From Fimbriiglobus ruber (GTDB lineage: Bacteria; Planctomycetota; Planctomycetia; Gemmatales; Gemmataceae): DNA of 64,000 nucleotides. Made by a program: the position numbers and the translations under genes. Below the pieces are notes generated by a model. That model was not told where the DNA came from. It worked only from the letters and a program-made list of their open reading frames with translations, and did not search any database. Shown one piece after another: positions 55,515 to 64,000 of the stretch. The DNA lies in assembly GCF_002197845.1 (NCBI RefSeq), contig NZ_NIDE01000017.1, positions 1,348,712-1,412,711 on the forward strand, given 5' to 3'. The first letter of the stretch is position 1. Each line of letters begins with the position of its first letter.

Positions 55515-55937
55515 ATGCGCTTCATGATGCTGATGATCCCCAAGGGGTACGAAAAGGCGGCCGCGGGTACCATGCCCGACCCCAAGGCTGTCGAGGCGAT
55601 GATGAAGTACAACGAATCGCTTCAAAAGGCCGGCGTCCTGCTCGCGCTCGACGGCCTGCACCCGCCGTCGATGGGCGCCCGCGTCACCTTCGAGGGGGGC
55701 AAGCCCAAGGTGACGGACGGGCCGTTCGCCGAAGCGAAGGAAGTCCTCGGCGGCTACTGGATGATCCAGGTGAAGTCGCGGGAAGAGGCGATCGAATGGG
55801 CGTCCCGCTGCCCCGGCGGCGAAAACGAGATGATCGAGGTCCGGCAGGTCCATGAGTTCACGGATTTCCCGCCCGACGTCCAGAAGGCCGCGGCTGGCTT
55901 CCCAGAGATGCAGGCCGGGCAGCCCAAAGGGGCGTGA
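55515..55937 (+). CDS. YCII-related protein 3
   Basis: ATG 55515 with AAGGAG upstream; the leader ACCCGAACCGTGAAGGAG nearly repeats the leader of copy 1. The 140-residue protein has MRFMMLMIPKGYEK, HPPSMGARVTF, VTDGPFAEAKEVLGGYWMIQVKSREEAIEWASRCP and IEVRQVHEFTDF. It lies 102 bases after copy 2 and just upstream of the gene tail cut by the insertion sequence. The three genes are probably one unit. Confidence 0.85.
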   Translation: MRFMMLMIPKGYEKAAAGTMPDPKAVEAMMKYNESLQKAGVLLALDGLHPPSMGARVTFEGGKPKVTDGPFAEAKEVLGGYWMIQVKSREEAIEWASRCPGGENEMIEVRQVHEFTDFPPDVQKAAAGFPEMQAGQPKGA

Positions 55938-55963
55938 GCCGGCGCGAGGAATGGTTGCTTTAA

Positions 55964-56059
55964 AAGGCCGATGGGCCGGTAATTAGCATGAACACGATGA
56001 TCGGCGGTCAGTTCGAGGAAGGGCTTGGCCAACATGAAAGCCGTCGCCGAGAAGTAGGC
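55964..56059 (+). pseudogene. 3' tail of a gene cut by the insertion sequence
   Basis: The frame reads ADGPVISMNTMIGGQFEEGL and then, after one extra base near 56027, ANMKAVAEK with the stop TAG at 56056-56058. This looks like the end of a small protein of the kind often next to YCII genes (SRPBCC/AHSA1 type is a guess). The 10-bp target duplication of the insertion sequence (56051-56060) covers the stop codon. Confidence 0.35.
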
Positions 56060-56060
56060 G

Positions 56061-57575
56061 GGGGTGTTCCAAGTTAGTGGGTGCAAAATGGATGGGTGTC
56101 GGGTACGTTCGGGGAAGCGGCCCGAACTCGTGACCGGGCCGGACATTCCGACCAGGATGGGCACCATGTCTCCGACTCCCGACCGCCACGCCCGTATCGA
56201 GGCTCTTCTGACCCAACTCCGCCCGGCGGCCGAGGACGCTCTCCGGCGGATGGCCGAGCAGTTGGTCGATCGCCCGGACACCGAACTGTTCGGGGACATC
56301 GAGTATCGGCTCCGGGACGCCGCCCATGACCTGGCCACGACGGCCCACCAGACCGGGCTCGAGGCCCGGAAAAAAGGGGGTACCAGGGGTCGAGCATCGT
56401 GTGCCCGGAGTGCCGGGCGGACGCCCGGTTCCACGCCTGGCGGTCCCGCCGGATCGTGACCTTGACCGGGGATGTCGACGTGTCCCGAGCGTACTACCAC
56501 TGCCGGGCGTGTCAGACCGGGACGTGTCCGGCCGACGCCACCCTGGGGCTGCAAGCCGACGCCCTCAGCCCGGGGTTCCGGCCGTTGGTCACCTTGGCCG
56601 GAGTGCTGGCCTCGTTCGCCGACGGGGCCGACGACTTGCTCCGCCGATTCGCCGGTCGGCGGGTGTCGGCCGGGACCGTCTGGCGGGCGACCGAGCGGGC
56701 CGGCCAGGAGTGGATCGCCCGGACCCGGGCGGGGAGCGTGGTGGTCCCGTCCCCGCCCCAACCGGCCTGGGATTTCACCGCCCCGGACCAGACGACGACG
56801 ATCGGGTATCTCGGGTTGGATGCGTTCCGCGTCCCGATCCAACACCCGGACGGAACGCAGGCGGACAGCCGGATGCTGTACATCGGGCTGGTGTACACGC
56901 CGGACAAGACGGGGACCGAGTACGTGACGGATTGGAACCTCGACCAGGTGTGTGCGGGGTTGCGTCAGCGGGCCATTGCCCGCGGGTTCGGCCGCGTCGA
57001 CCGGGTGATCGCGGTGTCGGACGCCGGGAACGGGTTGGAAGCCGGATTACGGCGGCATTTCGACGACGGGTTGTTGTGCATCCTGGACTGGTATCACGCG
57101 GTCGAACACCTCCACACGTATGCCCGGGCGGTGTGGGCCGACGAGGCCACGCGGGAGTCGTGGGTGGACCGGGCCAAGGGCACGTTGTACGACCGCGGTG
57201 GGGCCGGGTTCGTGGCGTGGATTCGGGACCAGCCGTTGCCGTCGGGGACGCGGCCGACGAGGCCCGGCGATTACTCCTCGGGTACTTCGACGGAACCCTT
57301 CACCGGACCGATTACCCGGCGTACCGTGCGGCCGGGTACGACCTCGGGAGTGGACCGACGGAAGCCGGGTGTAAAGTCGTCGGAGCCCGGTTGAAGGGAG
57401 CCGGGATGCGGTGGACGGTGAACGGGGCCGCGGCCGTCGCCGCGTTGCGGGCCATCTACCAAAGTGGCCCCGCGTTCTGGGACGGGTTCTGGGCCACCCA
57501 CCCGAGGACACGACCGGCGGCAACCCCCAAAACGTTGGCCGCGTAAAAACCTACCGACAAACTTTGAACACACCC
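56061..57575 (+). mobile_element. ISKra4-type insertion sequence, 1515 bp
   Basis: The element is bounded by imperfect terminal inverted repeats: left TGTTCCAAGTTAGTGGGT (56065-56082), right the complement of 57553-57570, 15 of 18 matching, each preceded by a short G-rich end. The flanks carry an exact 10-base direct repeat, GAAGTAGGCG, at 56051-56060 and 57576-57585, as expected for target duplication. It encodes an ISKra4-like transposase with two frame breaks. Removing the element and one repeat rejoins the gene tail at 55964 to the sequence at 57586. Confidence 0.8.
56166..57546 (+). pseudogene. ISKra4-family transposase, frameshifted
   Basis: Three frames together give one transposase. 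From ATG 56166 to about 56375: MSPTPDRHARIEALLTQL to LEARKK. Then -1 at the A6G5 run (56370-56380) into GYQGSSIVCPECRADARF, a zinc-ribbon-like Cys region, GDVDVSRAYYHC, TVWRATERAGQEW, DRVIAVSDAG (candidate catalytic Asp) and LDWYHAVEHL. Then -1 near 57245 into DEARRLLLGYFDGT, LGSGPTEAGCKVVGARLKGAGMRW (candidate Glu) to the stop at 57544-57546. Without frameshifting it cannot be made whole. Confidence 0.75.
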
Positions 57576-57592
57576 GAAGTAGGCGACAGGAC

Positions 57593-57820
57593 ATGGCAAA
57601 TGGAAAAGAAGAAGTCTCTGTGACGGTCCCAGGGATTCGGACATTCTCTCGATGCGACTCAGCTGCTGGTGGAGACGACTTCGAGCTGATCCTCGCGGAC
57701 TTCAATAAAAGAGGGAGCCGGTTTTCGGCGGACTTGGACGCGATAGATCTGAGAGCCTGTGAATCAAACCCCACCGATTCGTTGAAAAATAAGGACTTAC
57801 GTCGCAAAAACGGGGTTTGA
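57593..57820 (+). CDS. small hypothetical protein, end replaced by MITE
   Basis: A 75-codon frame from ATG 57593 (MANGKEEVSVTV). The final third is encoded by the inverted-repeat element at 57754-57830, so the natural C-terminus is lost. No family is recognised. It lies 18 bases after the end of the ISKra4 element and may itself be a fragment. Confidence 0.3.
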   Translation: MANGKEEVSVTVPGIRTFSRCDSAAGGDDFELILADFNKRGSRFSADLDAIDLRACESNPTDSLKNKDLRRKNGV

Positions 57821-57830
57821 TTCACAGGCT
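57754..57830. mobile_element. 77-bp MITE-like element with 5-bp target duplication
   Basis: Perfect 19-base terminal inverted repeats, AGCCTGTGAATCAAACCCC (57754-57772) and its complement (57812-57830), with a 39-base AT-richer interior. Exact direct repeats CTGAG flank it (57749-57753 and 57831-57835). It has no coding capacity, so it would be moved by a transposase elsewhere. It interrupts the small frame at 57593. Confidence 0.8.
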
Positions 57831-58094
57831 CTGAGCCCCGCCCGGTCCGAGGGGCCGCGCAGTTCAACAATGCGCCCCTTTATGCCGGCTGTGTGCCGGA
57901 TTTGGACCAAAGATCCGACGCACAGATTCTCAGCAAGCTTCTTTTGGGTAGGCACGACCCTGTCCTCGTCCTTTTAGACAGTATCCATTTATTCTGTCCA
58001 AAAACGCTCGCCCACAGCCGTTTGTCTAAACAACGCCGGTCGATACGTCGTCCTTCCAGAATGTCGCTACTCGCACGGCCGGCCGCACATCCGC

Positions 58095-61000
58095 TTGCCC
58101 CGGGGCCGGCTGTTGCCTTATAGTCAAAGGATCACCGGTCCGGGGTTCCTTCGGCATGTCCGCGTCCCTCGTTCCCCCGCGCTGGAAGCGAAGCTGGCCG
58201 CCCTCGGCGCGCGGGACCGCGCGATCGCAGGCGCGCGCGGGGCCGCGGTCGTGGTCGCGGTGGCGGGGCTCGGGGCGGCCGGGGCCGTCGCCGCGGACGC
58301 CCTGTTCGACCTCCCGCCGCGGTGTCGCGGGGGCATGCTCGGCGTGTGGGCCGCGGTCGTCGCCTTGGTCGCGTGGTGGCGTGTCGTCCGCCCGCTCCGC
58401 GCGCCGGCCCCGATGGTCGAACTCGCCGCCCGCGTCGAGCGCCTGTTCCCCGACCTGGGCGAACGCCTCACCACCCTCCTGGAAGTCGTCGAAAATTCGG
58501 ACCCGGCCACGGCCGCCTCGCGGTCGCTGGTCGTCGTCCTCGCGGCGGAGGCCGAGCAGCGGACGCGGCGGCTCGATTTCACCGCGGCCGCCCCCGCCCG
58601 CCCCGCCATCCGCGCCGGGGCCACCGCGGGCGGCCTGGTGGTCGCCCTCGCTTTGACCGTCGCGTTCGTGCCCGGGTCTGGCGAGCGCGTCCGGCGGTTC
58701 GCGCTGCCGTGGTACACGCCCGGCCCGGACGGGTCGTTTCGCGTCATCGTCTCGTCCGGCGACCCGGTCGTGCGGCGCGGGGAGCCCGTGACGCTCGCGG
58801 CGTTCCTGGAGCGAGTCCGTCCGGCGGCCCCCCTCCCAGATACGGCTGTCCTGGTCACCCGCGATCCGGTCACGCGGGCCGAGGCGCGGACTCCAATGGC
58901 CGGCGACGAGGCGGCCGCGTTCCAACTCATCTGGCCGGCCGTCACCGAGGATTTTGAATACGCCGTCGAGGCCGGCGGCGTGCGGAGCGGATGGCACACG
59001 GTCGTCACCGGCGACCCGGTCGACCTCGCGGACGGCACGTCGGCCACGGTCCGCCCGCCCGAGTACGCCGAATCCCGACTCGCGCCGGCGACGCGGACCG
59101 GCTTCGCCGCCGTTGACGCACTCCAGTACAGTCGGGCGACACTCAACCTGCAATTCACCCGTGCCGCGGAGGAAGCCGTTCTGGAGTGGCGGCCGCTCGA
59201 CCCACGGACCGGCGGGAACCCGACCGCCATCCCGGTCCGCCTGTCAACCGATCGCACGGGCGGAGCGGCTGAAGTATCGGTCGCCGCCGACGGCACCCTG
59301 GTCCTCGTCCTCGTCGGCGAGCGGGGAGTGCGCACGGAACTGGCGACCCCGGTCCACGCGGTTCCGGACGCGGAACCGCGGTTCGAGCGGGTCGTCGGGC
59401 TGACCGCCGCCCCGCGGGACGCGCGGCCGGACGACCGCCTGCTCATGGACGTCGTCGCCACGGACGACGTGGGCGTCGCGGACGTGCGGGTGGAATACTG
59501 CGTGAATGGGGCGACGACCGAGAGCCGGTCCGAGCCGGTGGTGGTGACCGGGGCGGGCAGCCCGCGGGCGGCTGGCGTGTTCGCGTTTTCGCTGGCCAAG
59601 AAAGTTCGGGACGGCGAAACCCTCTGGCTCCGTCTGCGGGCGACCGATACCCGGTCCGTGCCCGCGGCCCGGCTCGGCCCCCAGCAGGCGTACTTTCCCC
59701 AGGCGGGGTGGGCCGTCCTCCGCATCACGACGGCCGCCCGGCCGCTGATCGAGCAGGACGTGTTCGCCCAGCGGGACGCGGTCGCCGCGGGGTTGAGCGA
59801 CGCCGGGGCGATCGTGGCCGAAGCAACAGAGGAACTGGCAGCCGTTCGTGGCGTGACCGCGCCCGGACCGCTCGCGCTCGACCAGGCAGCCCGCCTCCGG
59901 CTCGCGCAGGACCACGCGGCCAAGGCCGCCAGGCGACTGGACGACGTCGCCACTCTCATCGGGGTCGATCCGGACCTCGCGGGCGTCGCCGCCGGGATGC
60001 GGGCCGCGGCCAACGGATTACTCCGCGCCGCCGGGGACGCGCTCAAGGCGGCCGAAGCCGCCCCGACCCGGGCCAAGGCCGGCCCGGACCTCGAAGCCGC
60101 GTGGACGAAACTCGCGGCGACCCGGACCGCCCTCGCGGGGCTGGCCGACCGGAACGAGGCGACCGCCCGAACCCGGCTCGACCGCTACCGCCTCCGCGAA
60201 CTCGCCGCCGACCAAACCGCGCTCGCGGACCGGGTGGGTAAGCCCGGGGCGTCGCCCGACGAATTGGTTCCCGCGCAACGTATCCTGATGAGCCGCCTGG
60301 ACGACGTCGTGGCCAGGAGTGAGCGATTGAGCCCGGCCGTGGCGGTCGCGGCCGGGGCCGCGGTCCACGAGTTGGCTGCGCGGGCGGAGGAACTGGCCGC
60401 CGCGGCGGTCGCCCTGGACGCGGCGGCCGACCGGGTCGACCTCGGCCGGCGGGCGGCCCGGACCGAACGGCTCGCCCGCGAGCAGGGCGAGTGGGCCACC
60501 CGGGCGGAGGCGTTCGCCCGCCGGACCGAGACGGCCGCCCGGGCTGCCGGCACCCGCCCGCTCGCACCCGACTCATTCGGCCCGGCCCGCGACCGCCTCA
60601 TCAGCGGCCGTACGGTGGACGCCGTCGCGGAGCAGGAAAAAATCGCCCGCGAACTCGACCGCCTCGCCGACGAGTTCGCCCGGGCCGCGGCCGCCCGCGC
60701 CGACAAGCGCGACGCCGCCCGGCAGGTCGCCCGGTGGCAGGACGACCTCTACCGCCGTTGCGCGGACGCGGTGAAACTGGCCCCGGATCGGGTACTCCCG
60801 CCCGCCCTCCGCACCGCGTTCGCCGACGAACAGGCGGCCCTCCGCGGCGTCGCGGACACCCTCCGCATCCCCACCCCGGCGCCCGATCTCGCAAAGGCTT
60901 ACGATGCCGCCGCGGCCGCCCTGGCGACCGCCGCCATCGCCCTGGCATTCCCCCCCGACTTGAGTGCCCCCGCGCCCGAAGTCGCGACCAAGGCGGCGGC

Positions 61001-62921
61001 GACCGCGCTCACGACCCTGGCCGACCGCGTGCCGTCGGACGACCAGCGGCGCCGGCACACGACCGTTCGCATCGACCACCTGCTCAATCAAGCGGCTTCG
61101 ATCGCCACCGCGGCGGGTGACGCACTGCGGAACCTCAACCGCGATCCGACCGGTGAAGCGCTCAAAGCCGTCATCCACCGACAAGAAAAGCTCGCGGGGG
61201 CGATCCGCGCCCTGGATTTACCCGGCCTGGAGGCCCGCCAGGAAACCGCGGCCGCGGCCGCCGACCGCACGGCCGCCGACACCCGCTCCGGCTTCGTGAC
61301 CGACCTGCCGATTTCGATCCAGGACCTGCGCCGCCGGTTGGAAACGCTCCGCCAGGCTTCCGCGGGCGGGACGCCGGCCGACGACCTCGCGGCGCAGTTC
61401 GCCCGGCTCGTCCGGAAACTCGCCGACGAGGCGGACAAACTCCCCCAGCGGCCGTCGGACGACGACCTCAAGCCCCTACTCGCCACCGGGCGGGAGATCG
61501 CCCGGTCCTTCGCCGGCTTGACCGCGGTCGAGGCACCCACGTTGTTTCTGGAAGCTCGCGACGCTCTGACCGTCGTGGACCAGGCCATCCGGATGGGAAC
61601 GACCGAGCCGGTCGCCGACCTCCGGGCCAAGGCCGCCCGGGCCGCAGCTGCGGCCGATCGCTTCGCGGCCCGAGTCGCGGGTCACGACCCCGACCTCAAA
61701 CGAGTCGAGCGGATCGCGGCTGAACGCAAAGCGGCCGCCGCCCTCGCCCCGACCCGCCGCCTGCCCGACCCCAAAGCGACGGCCGAAGCCGTGCGGGACG
61801 TGGTGCGGCAGATCGATGAACTCGATCACGTTCGCGTCGGCCGGGCCTTACGCGCCAAGAAACAGGCCCTGGACGCCCTCAACCGCCTTCGCACGTTCCC
61901 CGAATCCGACCGGTCGGCAGCCCTCCAGCAGTCCGTCGCCGAGGTCGTCGAGCAACTGGTTGACGAGATGACGAAAAACGAGAATCAGGCGCTGGCCGCG
62001 CCACCCCCAGAGGGCCCGGCGAAAGACGTCAAAGCCGCGGAACCCAAGACGGGCGGGCGGTTGCCGACGGTCGCGTACGCCGACGAGGCGCGCGAACTGG
62101 CCCGCGCCCAGCGCACCATCCGCGACGCGACCGCCAAGGCCGCCGCCGACCTCGCGCGGCTCCCCCGGCCGGCCGACGCCGATCCCCTCGGGGCGCTCGC
62201 GGAAGAAATCAGCGCCCTGGCCAACTCGGCTCCCGCGCCAGCCCGGGGCGCGTTGAACCGGACCGCCGCGTACCTCCGCGCGGGCGACGTCGGGGCCGCG
62301 GCGGACGCGCTCACCGGGGCCGTCGAAGGCGGGTCGGCTCAATCGCAGTCCGAAGGGACGGCCCGCGAGCAAGTCGCGAAGTGGGCGACCGCTCTCGAAC
62401 GCGTTCGCAAGTGGGACGGAAATCTCCCCGTCGTACTCTCCCGGCAGATCAAGCGACGCGCGGAACTCACCGAGCAGGTGGGGGAGTTGGCCGAGGCAGT
62501 CGACCACGCGGTTCGGGACCAACAGAAGGTGAAGTCGGGCGACAAAGCCGACCCGACGCTCGCCAAAGTCACGGCGGAATTGACGCAGATTCATGACAAG
62601 ATGGGCGAAGTGATCAAGGCCGATGCCGGTACGAACTGGGGCGGCGTCACGCCCCTGGCCCGGGAAGCCACCACCCGACTGTCCCGCGCCGCGGCGGACC
62701 TCCGAGGCGCCCTGGCTCACCCACCCCCGGCCGCCCTCAAAGCCCAGTCCGCCCGTCCCACAGGCGCGACCGTCCGCGAGGCCCAGGCTCACATGCGCAC
62801 GTCCGCAACCCGGCTGCGCATACCCTCAGGTCCAGCGGCAGCCATCCCCGAAATGGCTCGCGCCGCGGCCGCACTGGCCCGAGCGGCCGGCGCGCTCGCC
62901 TTGCCCGATGGGGCCGAGTAG
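58095..62921 (+). CDS. very large membrane-anchored Ala-rich helical protein
   Basis: About 1608 residues. Two or three membrane segments occur near residues 50-105 and 175-195, then a beta-rich region (about 200-540), then about 1050 residues of Ala/Arg/Asp/Glu-rich helix with coiled-coil character (for example TAARTLDRYRL-like and LARAQRTIRDATAKAAADL). The architecture resembles DUF4175-type planctomycete proteins. The start is doubtful: the open frame begins at TTG 58095 with no ribosome-binding site. A plausible ATG at 58156 is in another frame, and a C5 run at 58175-58179 lies between it and the matching frame. Function unknown. Confidence 0.7.
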   Translation: MPRGRLLPYSQRITGPGFLRHVRVPRSPALEAKLAALGARDRAIAGARGAAVVVAVAGLGAAGAVAADALFDLPPRCRGGMLGVWAAVVALVAWWRVVRPLRAPAPMVELAARVERLFPDLGERLTTLLEVVENSDPATAASRSLVVVLAAEAEQRTRRLDFTAAAPARPAIRAGATAGGLVVALALTVAFVPGSGERVRRFALPWYTPGPDGSFRVIVSSGDPVVRRGEPVTLAAFLERVRPAAPLPDTAVLVTRDPVTRAEARTPMAGDEAAAFQLIWPAVTEDFEYAVEAGGVRSGWHTVVTGDPVDLADGTSATVRPPEYAESRLAPATRTGFAAVDALQYSRATLNLQFTRAAEEAVLEWRPLDPRTGGNPTAIPVRLSTDRTGGAAEVSVAADGTLVLVLVGERGVRTELATPVHAVPDAEPRFERVVGLTAAPRDARPDDRLLMDVVATDDVGVADVRVEYCVNGATTESRSEPVVVTGAGSPRAAGVFAFSLAKKVRDGETLWLRLRATDTRSVPAARLGPQQAYFPQAGWAVLRITTAARPLIEQDVFAQRDAVAAGLSDAGAIVAEATEELAAVRGVTAPGPLALDQAARLRLAQDHAAKAARRLDDVATLIGVDPDLAGVAAGMRAAANGLLRAAGDALKAAEAAPTRAKAGPDLEAAWTKLAATRTALAGLADRNEATARTRLDRYRLRELAADQTALADRVGKPGASPDELVPAQRILMSRLDDVVARSERLSPAVAVAAGAAVHELAARAEELAAAAVALDAAADRVDLGRRAARTERLAREQGEWATRAEAFARRTETAARAAGTRPLAPDSFGPARDRLISGRTVDAVAEQEKIARELDRLADEFARAAAARADKRDAARQVARWQDDLYRRCADAVKLAPDRVLPPALRTAFADEQAALRGVADTLRIPTPAPDLAKAYDAAAAALATAAIALAFPPDLSAPAPEVATKAAATALTTLADRVPSDDQRRRHTTVRIDHLLNQAASIATAAGDALRNLNRDPTGEALKAVIHRQEKLAGAIRALDLPGLEARQETAAAAADRTAADTRSGFVTDLPISIQDLRRRLETLRQASAGGTPADDLAAQFARLVRKLADEADKLPQRPSDDDLKPLLATGREIARSFAGLTAVEAPTLFLEARDALTVVDQAIRMGTTEPVADLRAKAARAAAAADRFAARVAGHDPDLKRVERIAAERKAAAALAPTRRLPDPKATAEAVRDVVRQIDELDHVRVGRALRAKKQALDALNRLRTFPESDRSAALQQSVAEVVEQLVDEMTKNENQALAAPPPEGPAKDVKAAEPKTGGRLPTVAYADEARELARAQRTIRDATAKAAADLARLPRPADADPLGALAEEISALANSAPAPARGALNRTAAYLRAGDVGAAADALTGAVEGGSAQSQSEGTAREQVAKWATALERVRKWDGNLPVVLSRQIKRRAELTEQVGELAEAVDHAVRDQQKVKSGDKADPTLAKVTAELTQIHDKMGEVIKADAGTNWGGVTPLAREATTRLSRAAADLRGALAHPPPAALKAQSARPTGATVREAQAHMRTSATRLRIPSGPAAAIPEMARAAAALARAAGALALPDGAE

Positions 62922-63237
62922 GCGACGAGTAGAGCCCGGGAACCTGTTCCGATCCGCTCACCGGCCCGGCCGCCAACCAGCCGGGCAACCCGGAAGACAC
63001 GAGCGCGGCCCCGGCCGCGTTTCTCACCTCGTCGAACACGGCTGCTGACAACGAACCGTCGGCGAACTGCTCTGCGGCGGCCACGGCGGCCCGGCTCCGC
63101 TCGTCGCCCATTGCGTCCCACACCCGTCGGCAGGCGGCGCACGCGAGCAACCGCAGCTTCCGGTCGCTCGTGCGGTCAAGAACGACGGCCAGCATCGCCG
63201 CCGGGTCGGCACACGCCAGCCATTGGGATTCGGTCAT
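62737..63237 (-). pseudogene. MTExxWLA family, N-terminal module only
   Basis: ATG 63237 starts the family module MTESQWLACADPAAMLAVVLDRTSDRKLRLLACAACRRVW, then AAAEQFADGSLSAAVF. Similarity fades after about residue 95, at roughly 62930. From there the frame runs antisense through the 3' end of the large helical-protein gene to 62737. The C-terminal module (MPILADA, HCR, CWxLDLxL) is missing. It is a truncated relative of the genes at 8485 and 14652. Confidence 0.6.
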
Positions 63238-63302
63238 CCGCACCCCTTCTACGCCGCCGAAAGAAGGGCTCGACCAATCCACGGCTTTGTAGCCGAGGCG
63301 TC

Positions 63303-64000
63303 TTAATTCTCTTCCTTGGCCGGCACGATCATTTTGCGGCCGATGGCGACCGCTTCCGCCGGGACGAAGACGTTGAACCCGGCGGCACCGGGGTTGAGTA
63401 CGAGAGCCACGCCCGCGTAGACGGGGGCGGCGCCCTTCAGCGGCTTGATGTCCGGGACGTTCGCCCCGGGGAAGCCGGGCATCGCCGCCACGATCCCCTT
63501 GGCGAACGAGCCGAACGTCGCGATCGTTTGGCCCACCTCGGCCAGCACGACCTGCGAGGCGGCCGCCGGGAGCTGCTTGCGGGCCGCCTCGAACGCCGCC
63601 TCGCCCTTCACTTCGGACTTCCCGGCCGTGTATTCGTCGAGCAGTTTCTTCGCCGCTTCCCAGTCCTTCGCGACCACCTGGACGAACCGCTTGCCGTCGG
63701 TCCCGAACCAAAACGTCGTCTTCTCGTTGACGAACCGCTTCATCGACTCGATCGACGCTTTCTTGACGTTTTCATCCGCCACGGTGCCGACCGATGCTTC
63801 AAAATCGAGGATGATTTGCGCGCGGGCGAGGGTAAACCCGGCGTACTCCTCGGCCGCCTCCTTGACCACCGGCTTGTTCTTGATGACCACGTTTTGATAC
63901 CGCCCGCCCTCGGGCAGGGTCCGCAGCACCGACAGTTCCGCGGCCGCCAGTTTCTTGGCGTCCTTGGGGAAGAGGACGTTCAGACTGGCGTCCGTGCCGC
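63303..64000 (-). CDS. hypothetical protein, 5' end outside the window
   Basis: The frame stays open to the window edge. About 232 residues are visible, with a repeated helical pattern (KPVVKEAAEEYAGFTLARAQIILDFEASV, TTFWFGTDGKRFVQVVAKDWEAAKKLLDEY) and ending VGIGRKMIVPAKEE-like. It resembles planctomycete secreted proteins of unknown function in composition, but I cannot name a family. It is followed by the truncated MTExxWLA gene on the same strand. Confidence 0.65.
   Translation of the reverse strand, partial: GTDASLNVLFPKDAKKLAAAELSVLRTLPEGGRYQNVVIKNKPVVKEAAEEYAGFTLARAQIILDFEASVGTVADENVKKASIESMKRFVNEKTTFWFGTDGKRFVQVVAKDWEAAKKLLDEYTAGKSEVKGEAAFEAARKQLPAAASQVVLAEVGQTIATFGSFAKGIVAAMPGFPGANVPDIKPLKGAAPVYAGVALVLNPGAAGFNVFVPAEAVAIGRKMIVPAKEEN

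Noticed and set aside
54306-55853. Long minus-strand frame across the YCII genes
   Set aside because: The three plus-strand YCII genes have ribosome-binding sites and family motifs; the opposite frame is compositional noise.
56368-56380. A6G5 run considered as a programmed -1 frameshift site of the ISKra4 transposase
   Set aside because: The run is not in the canonical X-XXY-YYZ phase relative to the incoming frame, and a second break near 57245 has no slippery motif, so decay or error is more likely.
1-64000. tRNA, rRNA, CRISPR array or a multi-gene defence island
   Set aside because: None was visible by reading; the only defence-like genes are the HigBA-type pair and an Rpn-like nuclease, which do not form an island.

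Overview
The window looks like a chromosomal segment of a planctomycete, most probably of the family Gemmataceae. I base this on very high GC content, long antisense open frames, a DUF1559 prepilin-like protein, giant secreted proteins that begin with the planctomycete LEDR-T-PA signature, paired DUF4058 genes, a formaldehyde-activating-enzyme homologue in a bacterium, and several copies of a lineage-typical family that begins MTExxWLA. The genus cannot be fixed from the sequence alone. I see no rRNA, tRNA or CRISPR array.

Layout. Positions 1-2 kb hold fragments: a partial hypothetical gene, an HD-domain gene with an abnormal tail, and a phage-like helix-turn-helix gene. Positions 2-9 kb hold a WD40 lipoprotein, a HigBA-type toxin-antitoxin pair, a secreted rhodanese, a CNT nucleoside transporter, a large membrane protein and the first MTExxWLA gene. 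Positions 9-15 kb hold a Fae homologue, an AraC regulator, a DUF1559 protein with a small lipoprotein, a dienelactone hydrolase, DinB and VOC genes, and a fusion protein ending in the MTExxWLA C-terminal module. At 15.2-18.1 kb a three-gene operon (small membrane protein, isochorismatase-like hydrolase, AbrB-family membrane protein) diverges from a TetR gene across two matching palindromes, TTGAG-N6-CTCAA. MFS, leucine-rich-repeat and GH51-like genes follow.

Positions 24.9-25.8 kb are a graveyard (ABC ATPase relic, transposase tail). The glycine cleavage system occupies 25.8-32.2 kb on the minus strand in the order gcvT, gcvH, gcvPA, two DUF4058 genes, gcvPB, so the two halves of the P-protein are split by the DUF4058 pair. 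Next come a DUF11-type secreted protein, an FtsK/SpoIIIE translocase, and two giant surface-protein paralogues (36.9-46.5 kb) separated by a decayed IS4-type transposase. SMC, an Rpn-like nuclease and a FlgI-like HEAT-repeat lipoprotein follow.

Positions 54.5-58 kb carry three tandem YCII-family genes, the tail of another gene cut by an ISKra4-type insertion sequence with a clear 10-bp target duplication, and a 77-bp MITE-like element. The window ends with a 1.6-kresidue membrane-anchored protein, a truncated MTExxWLA gene and a partial hypothetical gene.

No single locus is an obviously new system. The items most worth following are the TetR double operator and its operon, the DUF4058 pair inside the glycine cleavage cluster, the Fae homologue that appears to lack the catalytic histidine, the modular MTExxWLA family, and the non-flagellar FlgI-like lipoprotein. 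Several frameshifts in this window sit at homopolymers and deserve a sequence check.
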